NCBI RefSeq assembly: GCF_001542625.1
Contig: NZ_CP016279.1
Coordinates: forward strand, 6,076,001-6,140,000
From: Streptomyces griseochromogenes
GTDB lineage: Bacteria > Actinomycetota > Actinomycetes > Streptomycetales > Streptomycetaceae
DNA: 64,000 nucleotides
Direction: 5' to 3'
The notes beneath the pieces were generated by a model. It was not told where the DNA came from. It was given only the letters and a program-made list of their open reading frames with translations, and made no database searches. Of the stretch, positions 1 through 7,703 are shown piece after piece. The translations under genes and the position numbers were made by a program. The stretch's first letter is position 1. Each line of letters begins with the position of its first letter.

Positions 1-43
1 GGCCCTGGACGGGGGTGCCGGTGCGGGAGCCGTCGGCGTGGAC

Positions 44-1675
44 TCAGAGCTTGGCGCCGAAGTCCTGGGTCCACCACGGGCCGCCCGAGCCTTTGTGGAC
101 GCCGACCCCGATGTCCTTGAACGAGCAGTTGAGAATGTTGGCGCGGTGGCCGGGGCTGTTCATCCAGGAGTCCATCACGGACTGCGGGGTCTGCTGGCCC
201 ATCGCGATGTTCTCCCCGTACGTGGACCAGTGATAGCCGGCGGCGGTGATGCGCTGACCCGGGTCGGCGCCGTCCGGGTTGGTGTGGTCGAAGAAGTTCC
301 GGGCGGCCATGTCGTCGGAGTGGCCCTGCGCGGCCTTGTCCAGCTGGGCGTTCTCGGTCAGCGGGCCACAGCCGGCGGCCGCACGCTCCTTGTTCACCAG
401 CGCCACCACCTGCGCCACGGTGCCCGCGGGGGCCGGCTGCGGCTGCGGTGCGGCGGACGCGGTCCGCGTCGGCCGGGGGGATCGTACGGGAGCGGACGCG
501 GTCTTCTTCGCGGGGTGCGGGGTCTTCTTGGCACTCTTGGTCTTCGACGGCGACGGCGACGGCTTCGCGGAGGCGGACGGCGATGTCGCCACGGCACTGG
601 GTGCGGAGAGGTCCACGACCGGATCGCCGGCGCTCTGTGTGGTGGTCGTGCCCTCCGTCCCGGCTCCGCCGTCCGTTCCGAAGTACCACAGGCCGCCGCC
701 CGCGACGCAGGCCGCCACCACGGCGCCGCCGACGGCCCGGCGCCGGATGCGCTTGCGCCGCCGGGCTTCGCCCCGGGAGCCCGCCCGGCCGCGCGGAGCC
801 GCGTGTCCGCCGGCCTGAGCCGCTTCCGCGTGGTCCGCGGACGCGTCAGGCAGGGACGCCGAACCGGCCAGGGCCATCCCGCCCGAGCCGGGCCCCATCT
901 TCGCCAGCAGCGCCGCCGACACCGGGATCAGCGCCAGTCCGGCCAGCAGTCCCTCCGCGGGCATCAGCCCGCTCCAGAGGCCTGAACAGCGCACGCAGTC
1001 GCGGGCGTGCCGGGCTATTCGCTTGCGCCACAGCGCCGAGGGCCGGCCGTCCCAGGAGGCCAGCACGCCCCGCAGTTCCTCGCACGGCGGCTGCGCGTCG
1101 AGCGCCCGTACCACCACGCGAGCCGCCTCCAGCTGCGCCTTCATCCGCTGCACGCGGACCGCGGTGTGCTGGGGCGACAGCTCCAGGGCCGCAGCGACCT
1201 CACCCCGGGTCAGCTCGCCGGCGCACTCCAGCCACCACAGCGAGAGCAGTCCTCGGTCGTCCGGCTCCAGCCAGCGCGTCGCACTTGCCGTCTCCCTGCG
1301 CTGGCCGGACAGTTGCAGCCGCACCATGGTCAGGTCCACGAAGTCCGCGCCCGGATCCGCGAGTTCCTCGGCTTCCTCCACGGCGGCCGCCGTGAGCTGC
1401 CGGTCCTGCCAGTGCGCCCGGACCTGGTTCATCGCTATCGCCACGAGCCAGGAGCGGAAGCTCTCGGGGGTGCGCAGACCGTCCAGCGCGTCCAGGGCGC
1501 GCAGCATGGTGTCCTGCACCACGTCGTCGACGTCGACCGAGCCGTTCAACGCACGCCCCACGATGTTGTAGACGAGCGGGAGGTACGCACTGACCAGCGC
1601 GTCCTGGGCCCCGGGGTCACCCGCTCGGGCAGCGTTCACCAGTGCCACCGAATCCACCGCGTGCTGTGTGCTCAT
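44..1675 (-). CDS. ECF sigma factor fused to zinc-finger, membrane segment and CAP domain
   Basis: This 543-residue protein reads as an RNA polymerase sigma factor of the ECF class joined to an envelope module. Residues 25-95 are a sigma-70 region 2 (VDDVVQDTMLRALDALDGL) and residues 135-190 a region 4 helix-turn-helix. A HARDCVRC stretch at 223-230 gives the HxxxCxxC pattern of zinc-binding anti-sigma domains. A first hydrophobic stretch lies near 240-260. An Arg-rich stop at 302-313 is followed by a clear membrane helix near 314-332. After a long Ser/Thr/Pro/Lys linker, the last 125 residues are a CAP (SCP/PR1) domain with its two His and Glu (FFDHTN, YGENIA, SPGHRANIL). I chose the ATG at 1675 because AGGGA lies about 8 bases upstream and homology begins there; an open frame continues to 1819. 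ECF factors with fused zinc-finger and membrane extensions are known in actinobacteria. The CAP output is the unusual part. Function is inferred. Confidence 0.85.
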   Translation of the reverse strand: MSTQHAVDSVALVNAARAGDPGAQDALVSAYLPLVYNIVGRALNGSVDVDDVVQDTMLRALDALDGLRTPESFRSWLVAIAMNQVRAHWQDRQLTAAAVEEAEELADPGADFVDLTMVRLQLSGQRRETASATRWLEPDDRGLLSLWWLECAGELTRGEVAAALELSPQHTAVRVQRMKAQLEAARVVVRALDAQPPCEELRGVLASWDGRPSALWRKRIARHARDCVRCSGLWSGLMPAEGLLAGLALIPVSAALLAKMGPGSGGMALAGSASLPDASADHAEAAQAGGHAAPRGRAGSRGEARRRKRIRRRAVGGAVVAACVAGGGLWYFGTDGGAGTEGTTTTQSAGDPVVDLSAPSAVATSPSASAKPSPSPSKTKSAKKTPHPAKKTASAPVRSPRPTRTASAAPQPQPAPAGTVAQVVALVNKERAAAGCGPLTENAQLDKAAQGHSDDMAARNFFDHTNPDGADPGQRITAAGYHWSTYGENIAMGQQTPQSVMDSWMNSPGHRANILNCSFKDIGVGVHKGSGGPWWTQDFGAKL

Positions 1676-1747
1676 CAAAAGCTTCCCTGTCCTCGATGCC
1701 GAACGTTTCTGTCCGATACCTGGGAGACCGCTGGGCGGGCCCCGGAT

Positions 1748-1771
1748 AACGGTTATTCGGACACTCGTTCC
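1748..1771 (-). promoter_or_regulatory. ECF-type promoter upstream of the sigma-CAP gene
   Basis: On the minus strand GGAAC (1767-1771) is followed after 15 bases by CGTT (1748-1751). This is the -35/-10 pattern of many ECF sigma factors. It lies about 75 bases before the ATG at 1675, so the gene may activate itself. The match is short and has not been tested. Confidence 0.45.
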
Positions 1772-1868
1772 ACGTGAGGTTCCTCGCACCGGCCCTGGGA
1801 CCGCAATGGGGGAGATCACAACCGGGGGCGGGAACGGGAAGCCGGCACCGATCCGGCGGTGCCGCGGT

Positions 1869-2669
1869 TCAGGCCCGGGCCCCGCCGTCGACGCGCAGGA
1901 CCGTACCGGTCACGTAGGAGGCGCGGTCGCTCAGGAGCCAGGCGGCGGCCTGGGCGATCTCGTCGGGGGCGGCGGTCCGGCCGAGCGGGATGCTCGCTGT
2001 CAGACGCTCCAGGAGGCCGGGCGATTCCGCCTCCCACGCACGGATCATGTCGGTCAGCGTGCCGCCGGGAGCGATCGCGTTGACACGGATGCCCTCTGGG
2101 CCGTAGGTGACGGCGGCCGACTCGGTGAGGCTGTTGACCGCCCGCTTCATCGCGCCGTAGGCGGGCAGTTCAGGGTTGGCCCGCAGGCTGCCGATGGACG
2201 AGTTGTTCACGATGGCCCCGGTTTGGGCGGTGGCGCGGATGGCGGCGACCTCGGCGACCATGGACACCCAGACGCTCTTGAGGTTCACGGTGTAGAGGTG
2301 GTCGAAGTCGGCCTCCGGCAACTCGTCCAGGGGACCGGGCCGCTGGATGGCCGCGCCGTTGTTGAAAGCGATGTCGAGCCGTCCGTACAGAGCTACGGCG
2401 CGGTCCACGGCGGCGCGCACTCCGGCCGCGTCGGCCAGATCGCACGCCACGTGGTCCGCGCTGCCGCCCGCCGCCCGGACCTCCTCGGTCACCGCCTTCA
2501 GCTCTGCCTCCGTCCGGGCCGCGAGCAGCACCCGCGCGCCCTCCCGGGCGAACAGCCGGGCCGCTGCGGCGCCGATGCCGCGACCGGCACCGGTGATGAA
2601 GGCGACCTTGCCGGCCAGCAGGCCCGGGGCGTCGGAGGCGAAGGCGTCAGTGGTGGGTGTGTTGTTCAT
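1869..2669 (-). CDS. Short-chain dehydrogenase/reductase (SDR)
   Basis: A 266-residue classical SDR, probably a soluble NAD(P)H-dependent oxidoreductase with unknown substrate. The cofactor motif TGAGRGIG is near residue 26, the NNGA equivalent of NNAG follows, and the catalytic Ser is in NNSSIGS with YGAMK as the YxxxK pair. The C-terminus shows GTVLRVDGG, typical of the family. The ATG at 2669 gives a normal-length N-terminus, although no strong ribosome site precedes it; a longer frame runs on to 3476 without homology. The gene is divergent from the MmyB-like regulator at 2757, with a 31-bp palindrome between them. Regulators of that family commonly sit beside SDR genes, so this gene is its likely target. 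Confidence 0.9.
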   Translation of the reverse strand: MNNTPTTDAFASDAPGLLAGKVAFITGAGRGIGAAAARLFAREGARVLLAARTEAELKAVTEEVRAAGGSADHVACDLADAAGVRAAVDRAVALYGRLDIAFNNGAAIQRPGPLDELPEADFDHLYTVNLKSVWVSMVAEVAAIRATAQTGAIVNNSSIGSLRANPELPAYGAMKRAVNSLTESAAVTYGPEGIRVNAIAPGGTLTDMIRAWEAESPGLLERLTASIPLGRTAAPDEIAQAAAWLLSDRASYVTGTVLRVDGGARA

Positions 2670-2697
2670 GGCAGCGAGCCTGCGCCGGTCCGGGGAG

Positions 2698-2728
2698 CCG
2701 ATCCAGGCACCGGCGGTACCTGGATCGG
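2698..2728. promoter_or_regulatory. 31-bp near-perfect palindrome, likely operator
   Basis: The arms CCGATCCAGGCACC (2698-2711) and GGTACCTGGATCGG (2715-2728) are inverted repeats matching at 13 of 14 positions around a 3-base spacer. It lies in the 87-base space between the divergent SDR gene and the MmyB-like regulator gene. That position fits a site controlling both promoters. Confidence 0.7.
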
Positions 2729-2756
2729 CTCGGCGGCAGCGGCGCACACTGGGAGT

Positions 2757-3608
2757 GTGGACAGACGAGAACTGGCGGCCTTCCTGCGCAACAGGCGCGA
2801 GCGCATCACGCCCGCCGACGTGGGACTGCCCGCCGGACCGCGCCGCCGCACCCCGGGGCTGCGCCGTGAGGAGGCGGCGCAGCTGGCGTTCATCTCGACC
2901 GAGTACTACACGCGGCTCGAACAGGCCCGTGCTCCTCGCCCGTCGCGCGAGGTGCTGGCCGGGCTGGCCCGGGCGCTGCGTCTGTCGGACGCCGAGCGCG
3001 ATCACCTCCACCACCTCGCCGGCGAAGTGCCGGGACCGCCGCCCGGGCCCCCGCGCGAGGTGCGGCGGAGCATCCTCGATCTGCTGGACCGGCTGCCGCA
3101 GGCCGCGGCGTTCGTGACGTCGGCGGTGTTCGAGGTGCTCGCCTGGAACGATCTGGCGGCCGCCCTGATGGAGGACTTCTCCGCCCTGCCACGGCGCGAC
3201 CGCAATCTGGTGCGCCGGGCCTTCCTCGGCCCCTGCCCCGAGGGGCGGCGGTTGTACGGGGTGTCCGACGTGGACGCGTTCGCCCGCACCTCGGCCCGGC
3301 GGCTGCGCGCCGCCGCGGCTCGCTATCCGGAGGACGCCGAGGTGGCCGGCCTGGTGCGGGAACTCCTCGCCGGCAGTGAGGAGTTCGCTCGGCTGTGGGC
3401 CTCCCATGAGGTGTCCGCCCGGCCCACCCTGTGCAAGACCTTCGAGCATCCTCTGGTCGGTCCGGTCACCGTCCACTGCGACGCCCTCGACATCAGCGAC
3501 CGGGACCAGCAGGTGGTCATCTACACTGCCACGCCCGGCTCCCCCTCCGAGGAGGCGCTGCGGCTCCTGTCGGTCATCGGCACCCAGCGCATGGACGTGG
3601 CCGGCTGA
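2757..3608 (+). CDS. Helix-turn-helix regulator with MmyB-like ligand-binding domain
   Basis: A 283-residue DNA-binding regulator. The N-terminal 70 residues form an XRE-like helix-turn-helix with the family hallmark of Arg-rich N-terminus and RREEAAQLAFIST-YYTRLEQ. The rest is the PAS-like MmyB-type domain (VFEVLAWNDLAAALM ... ALDISDRDQQVVIYTATPGSPS). I chose GTG at 2757, which starts VDRRELAAFLRNRR; no ribosome site is visible, so the message may be leaderless. It is divergent from the SDR gene at 1869-2669, and the palindrome at 2698-2728 is the probable binding site. The effector is unknown, although the fold in relatives binds a small hydrophobic molecule. Confidence 0.88.
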   Translation: MDRRELAAFLRNRRERITPADVGLPAGPRRRTPGLRREEAAQLAFISTEYYTRLEQARAPRPSREVLAGLARALRLSDAERDHLHHLAGEVPGPPPGPPREVRRSILDLLDRLPQAAAFVTSAVFEVLAWNDLAAALMEDFSALPRRDRNLVRRAFLGPCPEGRRLYGVSDVDAFARTSARRLRAAAARYPEDAEVAGLVRELLAGSEEFARLWASHEVSARPTLCKTFEHPLVGPVTVHCDALDISDRDQQVVIYTATPGSPSEEALRLLSVIGTQRMDVAG

Positions 3609-3617
3609 GCCGGGGCG

Positions 3618-4613
3618 TCACCGAAAGCCCTCACGGCACAGCTCGTCGCCCAGGTCCGTCCGCCTGTAGCGGACGGTGCGGCCGCTGCGGGTGCGGCTGA
3701 GGAGGCCCGCGTCGTAGAGGACGGCCAGGTGCTGACTGACCGCGCCCGGGGTGACGTCCAGGCGGTGGGCGAGTTCGGTCGTGGAGGCCGGTTCGGCGAG
3801 GAGGCTCAGCAGGCGGGCGCGCGGGCGGCCGAGAAGCCGTATCAGGGCGCGGTCGGTGACCGGTGGCGGCGCCTCGGAGAGGGTGGCGCGGCCGCGGGCC
3901 GGATAGATGAGCATCGGCGGGCGTGACGCGTCGAGCACCGTCTGGGCGCCGCGGGCGAAGAGCGTCGGCATCAGCACCAGACCGCGGCCCGCGATACGGA
4001 TGTCGGCGGACGGCCAGGGGGCCGTGTCCCCGGTACGGGTCAGCCGCAGCTGGTCGCCGGTCCACACGAGCCGCGGGTCGAGCCCGGCGAACAACGCGGC
4101 CGCCCCCTGCTCCGCCAGCACCCGTGCCTGATGGGCGAGATCGGACTCCAGGATGCTGTGCACCCGCGGCCACCAGGCGTCGCTCAGACAGGTGTGCCAG
4201 TAGGCGTCGAGAGCGTCGGCGAGCCGGGCGAGGAAGGCCACGGGGTCGTCGAGCCCGCGCATGACGACCGGCGGGAGTGCGTCCTCGGTGCGGTAGGTGG
4301 CACGGAAGTCGGCGGTGACGACCTCCGGCGGGGTGCGGCGGACCTCGTCGAGCTCGTCGGCGAAGACCGGCCGGGCGCGGGCAGGGCGCGGGCTGAGGAA
4401 ATCGGGCACCCACAGCCAGGGAGCGACCAGCGCGGTGAGCAGTTCGCGGTCGAGGGTCTCCAGACGCGGGCGGATGCGGCGCAGCCACGGCCGGTGGTGC
4501 GGATACCGGGCCGGATCGTGCAGACAGCGCAGCGAGAACACCGCCTCCTGCAACGGGGAGTACGCGAAGGAAGTGGTGGCGAGGTCACCGACCGCGAAGC
4601 GGAACTCGATCAT
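3618..4613 (-). CDS. Winged-helix (ArsR-like) regulator with DUF5937-type N-terminus
   Basis: A 331-residue protein. Residues 1-230 match the DUF5937-like region (MIEFRFAVGDLATTSFAYSP start). The C-terminal 70 residues are an ArsR-type winged helix (TTELAHRLDVTPGAVSQHLA, then LLSRTRSGRTVRYRRT). Proteins of this layout are transcription regulators in Streptomyces. The ATG at 4613 is the family start; a spurious frame extends to 5861. It is divergent from the MFS transporter at 4671 with only 57 bases between, so control of that transporter is the natural inference. TCATTG is repeated in the gap (4609-4614 and 4630-4635), but I see no strong operator. Confidence 0.82.
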   Translation of the reverse strand: MIEFRFAVGDLATTSFAYSPLQEAVFSLRCLHDPARYPHHRPWLRRIRPRLETLDRELLTALVAPWLWVPDFLSPRPARARPVFADELDEVRRTPPEVVTADFRATYRTEDALPPVVMRGLDDPVAFLARLADALDAYWHTCLSDAWWPRVHSILESDLAHQARVLAEQGAAALFAGLDPRLVWTGDQLRLTRTGDTAPWPSADIRIAGRGLVLMPTLFARGAQTVLDASRPPMLIYPARGRATLSEAPPPVTDRALIRLLGRPRARLLSLLAEPASTTELAHRLDVTPGAVSQHLAVLYDAGLLSRTRSGRTVRYRRTDLGDELCREGFR

Positions 4614-4670
4614 TGAGCGCCACGCTAAATCATTGTCGGACGCGAGCGGGCACCGGGTTCTCTGTCGGGC

Positions 4671-5972
4671 ATGACCACGCCACCACTCTCGCACGCCCCC
4701 GACCAGGACGGCGGCCCCGAGCCGGACCGCGCCACCCGCGCGGGCGGGCTGCTGCCGGCCGACCCGGCGCTGCGCCTCGCCACCGTGCTGACCGCCGTCA
4801 ACTCCCTCGGCAACGGGCTCTACTTCCCGCTCGGCGTCCTGTACTTCACCCGCATCGTCGGCCTCGACGCGTCCGCTGTCGGGCTCGGGCTGACGGTCGC
4901 GGGCCTGATCGGTGTGGCCGCCGGGGTGCCCGCCGGCCGGGCCGCGGACCGCTGGGGCGCCCGGCGGGTCGGGGCGCTGCTGTGGGGCGGGACGGGGATC
5001 GCCACGGCCGCGTACACGCTGGTGCACTCCTACGCCGGGTTCCTCGTCACGGTGATCTGCGCGACCGGATTGCAGATGGCGAGCCGCGGGGTGCAGGGCG
5101 CGCTGTACGCCGACGTGCTGCCGGCGGCGACGCGGGTGGAGGCGCGGGCGTACCTGCGGATGGTGACGAACGTCGGGATGGGCATGGGCGGCGCGCTGGG
5201 CGCGGTCGCGCTGCAACTGGACTCGCGGGGCGCGTACCTGACGGTGATCGTGCTGAACGCCCTGTCCTTCGCCGGTCCGGCACTGCTGGTGCCGCGGCTG
5301 CCGCTGGCCCCGCATGTCGGTGAGCGCGCGGCCCCGGACGCGGACGCCCCCGCGGCGGACCGCTGGCGAGCGGTGCGTGACCTGCCGTTCCTGGCGGTGA
5401 CCGTGCTCAACGCGGTGCTGGTCGTGCAGTACACCCTCTCCGAGGTCGGGCTGCCGCTCTGGATCGTGCGGCGGACCGAGGCGCCGCGCTGGACGGCGGC
5501 CCTGCTGATGATCGTCAACTGTGTGCTGGTGGCGCTCCTTCAGGTGCGGGTCGCCCGCCGGGCCTCCCGAGTGCCGAGCGCGGTACGGGCGATGGGCTGG
5601 TCGGGGCTGCTCCTGGCGGCGGCCTGTGCGGTGTACGCCGTGTCCGCGGGTCTGCCCCCGGTGTGGGCGGTGCTGTCGCTGACCGCCGGGTCGGTGGTGC
5701 AGGTCTTCGCGGAGGTGCTGTCGGCGGCCGGCGGCTGGACCCTCGGGTACGAACTGGCCGACGTCCGCGCGCACGGCGTCTACCAGGGTGTGTTCGGCGC
5801 GGGGATGTCGGCCGGGATGATGGCGGGACCGGCCCTGGTCACGGTCACCGCGATCGCCCACGGCGCGCTGGGCTGGGCGGTTCTGGGTGTGCTGTTCGCC
5901 GCGGCCGGGCTCGCGGTGGCGCCCGCCGTGCGCTGGGCACAGCGGGACGCCTGGCGGGGCGAACCGGCCTGA
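4671..5972 (+). CDS. MFS transporter
   Basis: A 433-residue integral membrane protein with about 12 predicted helices and an MFS fold. The loop after helix 2 (GRAADRWGARRVG) carries the usual MFS motif. Substrate is unknown; exporters of this kind often carry drugs or metabolites. No Shine-Dalgarno sequence precedes the ATG. It is divergent from the DUF5937-type regulator and is probably controlled by it. A hairpin at 6037-6064 lies downstream and may end the transcript. Confidence 0.85.
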   Translation: MTTPPLSHAPDQDGGPEPDRATRAGGLLPADPALRLATVLTAVNSLGNGLYFPLGVLYFTRIVGLDASAVGLGLTVAGLIGVAAGVPAGRAADRWGARRVGALLWGGTGIATAAYTLVHSYAGFLVTVICATGLQMASRGVQGALYADVLPAATRVEARAYLRMVTNVGMGMGGALGAVALQLDSRGAYLTVIVLNALSFAGPALLVPRLPLAPHVGERAAPDADAPAADRWRAVRDLPFLAVTVLNAVLVVQYTLSEVGLPLWIVRRTEAPRWTAALLMIVNCVLVALLQVRVARRASRVPSAVRAMGWSGLLLAAACAVYAVSAGLPPVWAVLSLTAGSVVQVFAEVLSAAGGWTLGYELADVRAHGVYQGVFGAGMSAGMMAGPALVTVTAIAHGALGWAVLGVLFAAAGLAVAPAVRWAQRDAWRGEPA

Positions 5973-6036
5973 CGCGTCCGCCTGGTGCCCCGGGGGACGG
6001 GCCGCTCCCGGAGACGGACCGCCGGACGTTGCGCAC

Positions 6037-6064
6037 CGCGTCGAGCGGAGCGCGCTTCGACGCG
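6037..6064. terminator. Hairpin between convergent genes
   Basis: Inverted arms CGCGTCGA (6037-6044) and TCGACGCG (6057-6064) pair perfectly around a 12-base loop. They sit between the convergent MFS and DUF1348 genes. A bidirectional terminator is likely, though no T-tract follows, as is usual in Streptomyces. Confidence 0.5.
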
Positions 6065-6108
6065 TGGGACCGGCATCCGGGGCGGGGCCGCGTCGAGCGG
6101 CCGCGTCC

Positions 6109-6582
6109 TCAGAAGCCGAGGTCGCTGAGGCCGGGGTGGTCGTCGGGACGACGCCCCAGCGGCCAGTGGTACGCGCGCTCGGACTCGGGGATCGGGAGCG
6201 TGTTGATGGAGGCGTGGCGGGTGTGCATCAGCCCGTGCTCGTCGAACTCCCAGTTCTCGTTGCCGTAGGAGCGGTACCAGTTCCCCGAGTCGTCGCGGTG
6301 TTCGTAAGCGAAGCGCACGGCGATGCGGTTGCCGTCGTGGGCCCACAGTTCCTTGATGAGCCGGTAGTCGAGCTCGGTGCTCCACTTGCGCGTCAGCAGC
6401 GCGACGATCTCGTTCCGGCCGGTGGCGAACTCCGTGCGGTTGCGCCAGCGGGAGTCCGGTGTGTAGGCGAGCGACACCTTGCGCGGATCACGGGTGTTCC
6501 AGGCGTCCTCGGCCAGGCGGACCTTTTCGATGGCGCTCTCGCGGGTGAACGGCGGTACCGGCGGGCGGGTGGCCTCGGTCAT
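6109..6582 (-). CDS. DUF1348 / NTF2-like family protein
   Basis: A 157-residue small soluble protein of the DUF1348 group in the NTF2-like fold. Recognisable features are the N-terminal [21 protein letters not shown], the RWRNRTEF segment, [20 protein letters not shown], and the closing [13 protein letters not shown]. The biochemical role is unknown; the fold usually binds small ligands. The ATG at 6582 has an AAGGAG site about 10 bases upstream. It is divergent from the TetR gene at 6725. Two identical palindromes at 6645-6660 and 6680-6695 in the shared promoter region suggest it is that repressor's target. Confidence 0.88.
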   Translation of the reverse strand: MTEATRPPVPPFTRESAIEKVRLAEDAWNTRDPRKVSLAYTPDSRWRNRTEFATGRNEIVALLTRKWSTELDYRLIKELWAHDGNRIAVRFAYEHRDDSGNWYRSYGNENWEFDEHGLMHTRHASINTLPIPESERAYHWPLGRRPDDHPGLSDLGF

Positions 6583-6644
6583 GTCGGCTCAACTCCTTCG
6601 TACTCGGGGCGCGCCACGGATCGGGCGAGCCTGTGCACCAGTGC

Positions 6645-6695
6645 GAGAACGTTCGTTCTCCCTGACGCTTGCTAGCATAGAGAACGTGCGTTCTC
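6645..6695. promoter_or_regulatory. Two identical TetR-type operators
   Basis: GAGAACGTTCGTTCTC (6645-6660) and GAGAACGTGCGTTCTC (6680-6695) both have perfect 7-bp arms around a 2-base centre. The centres lie 35 bases apart. They fill the space between the DUF1348 gene and the TetR gene, as expected for an autoregulating repressor. Confidence 0.75.
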
Positions 6696-6724
6696 AAGGC
6701 AAGGACACTCCAGGCGAGGCAGAG

Positions 6725-7279
6725 ATGACGGAGCGGGACCCGGCCCGGCAGAGAGTGCTGGACGCGGCCGACGAGCTGTTCTACAGCCGGGGCATCCAGG
6801 CGGTGGGGATGGACGCGGTGCGCAACGCCTCAGGGGTTTCCCTCAAGCGCCTTTACGCCCTGTTCCCCTCCAAGGACGCGCTCGTGCTGGAGTTCCTGCG
6901 CGAGCGTGACGCGCGGTGGATGAGGGCTCTCGCCGATCACGTCGACGCGCGGCCGACGCCGGAGGAGCGCATCATCGCGGTGTTCGACTGGCTGCACGGT
7001 TGGTTCTCCGAGCCGGACTACCGCGGGTGCGCCTTCATCAACTCCTTCGGCGAGCTGGGCGCGGTCTCGCCCCAGGTGGCCGAGCAGGCACGGCACCACA
7101 AGCAGGCATTCCACTCATATCTGACCCAACTCGTCGAGGCGTCCGGACGCCCGGCCGCGCTCGCCGGCCACCTCGCGCTCCTGGCCGAGGGCGCGATCGT
7201 CACCGCGGCACTCTTCGCCACACCCGAGCCCGCCCGGCAGGCGCGCGACGCCGCCCACCACCTGCTGCACACGCCGTGA
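6725..7279 (+). CDS. TetR/AcrR family regulator
   Basis: A 184-residue TetR-type repressor. The helix-turn-helix is at about residues 25-50 (GMDAVRNASGVSLKRLYALFPSKDALV), followed by an all-helical ligand domain. The ATG at 6725 follows a GAGG site; an open frame extends upstream to 6479 but crosses the operators, so it is rejected. The gene is divergent from the DUF1348 gene, and the twin palindromes at 6645-6695 are its probable binding sites. A perfect hairpin just after its stop (7281-7300) should end its transcript. The ligand is unknown. Confidence 0.88.
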   Translation: MTERDPARQRVLDAADELFYSRGIQAVGMDAVRNASGVSLKRLYALFPSKDALVLEFLRERDARWMRALADHVDARPTPEERIIAVFDWLHGWFSEPDYRGCAFINSFGELGAVSPQVAEQARHHKQAFHSYLTQLVEASGRPAALAGHLALLAEGAIVTAALFATPEPARQARDAAHHLLHTP

Positions 7280-7280
7280 C

Positions 7281-7300
7281 ACCAAAGCGGAGGCTTTGGT
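7281..7300 (+). terminator. Hairpin after tetR gene
   Basis: ACCAAAGC (7281-7288) and GCTTTGGT (7293-7300) are perfect 8-bp inverted arms around a 4-base loop, two bases past the TetR stop codon. A transcript terminator is the simplest reading. The remaining space to 7703 holds no gene I can support; it is presumably a long leader for the CAP gene. Confidence 0.65.
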
Positions 7301-7703
7301 TCCGTGACATCCGTCACCCCACCTGCCGGAGTTAGGCGTGCCGGATAGTAGATGCCGCTCTCTCGACATATGGGATTTGTCCGGCTTGACGCACTCGCCG
7401 GCCGTGTAAGGCCCGCCCGCGCTCCGGACACTCGACGATTTCACCCGTTCTCGGAGACGGACAGGCCTTCTGACAAGGTGTCAGCCCCTTCGGCCGAGCG
7501 GTCCGCACCGGGCCAGCACGCTCCGCAGCCCTTGGCAAGGGCCCCGCAGGTCTACGGAGCAAGATAGTACGAAGGCGCTTTGCCCTCCCTGTGAAGCCGT
7601 TCTAACAATGACGACCCGAACAACGTCTCCGCAGCTCAGGAGCGGGGTCCGCGCAGAGTCAGCCGCACATGGGGCGCTCGGCGACTACCGGGTGAGGTCA
7701 CGC

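Noticed and set aside
1-43. Possible gene end at the left edge
   Set aside because: Forty-three bases carry no recognisable coding or structural signal.
3618-5861. A 747-codon minus-strand frame covering the MFS gene
   Set aside because: Only the part up to 4613 has homology (DUF5937/ArsR); the upstream extension is the shadow of the MFS transporter.
7280-7703. c-di-AMP (ydaO-type) riboswitch before the CAP gene
   Set aside because: The leader is long and cell-wall genes often carry this element, but I could not match its conserved blocks; only a terminator hairpin is supported.
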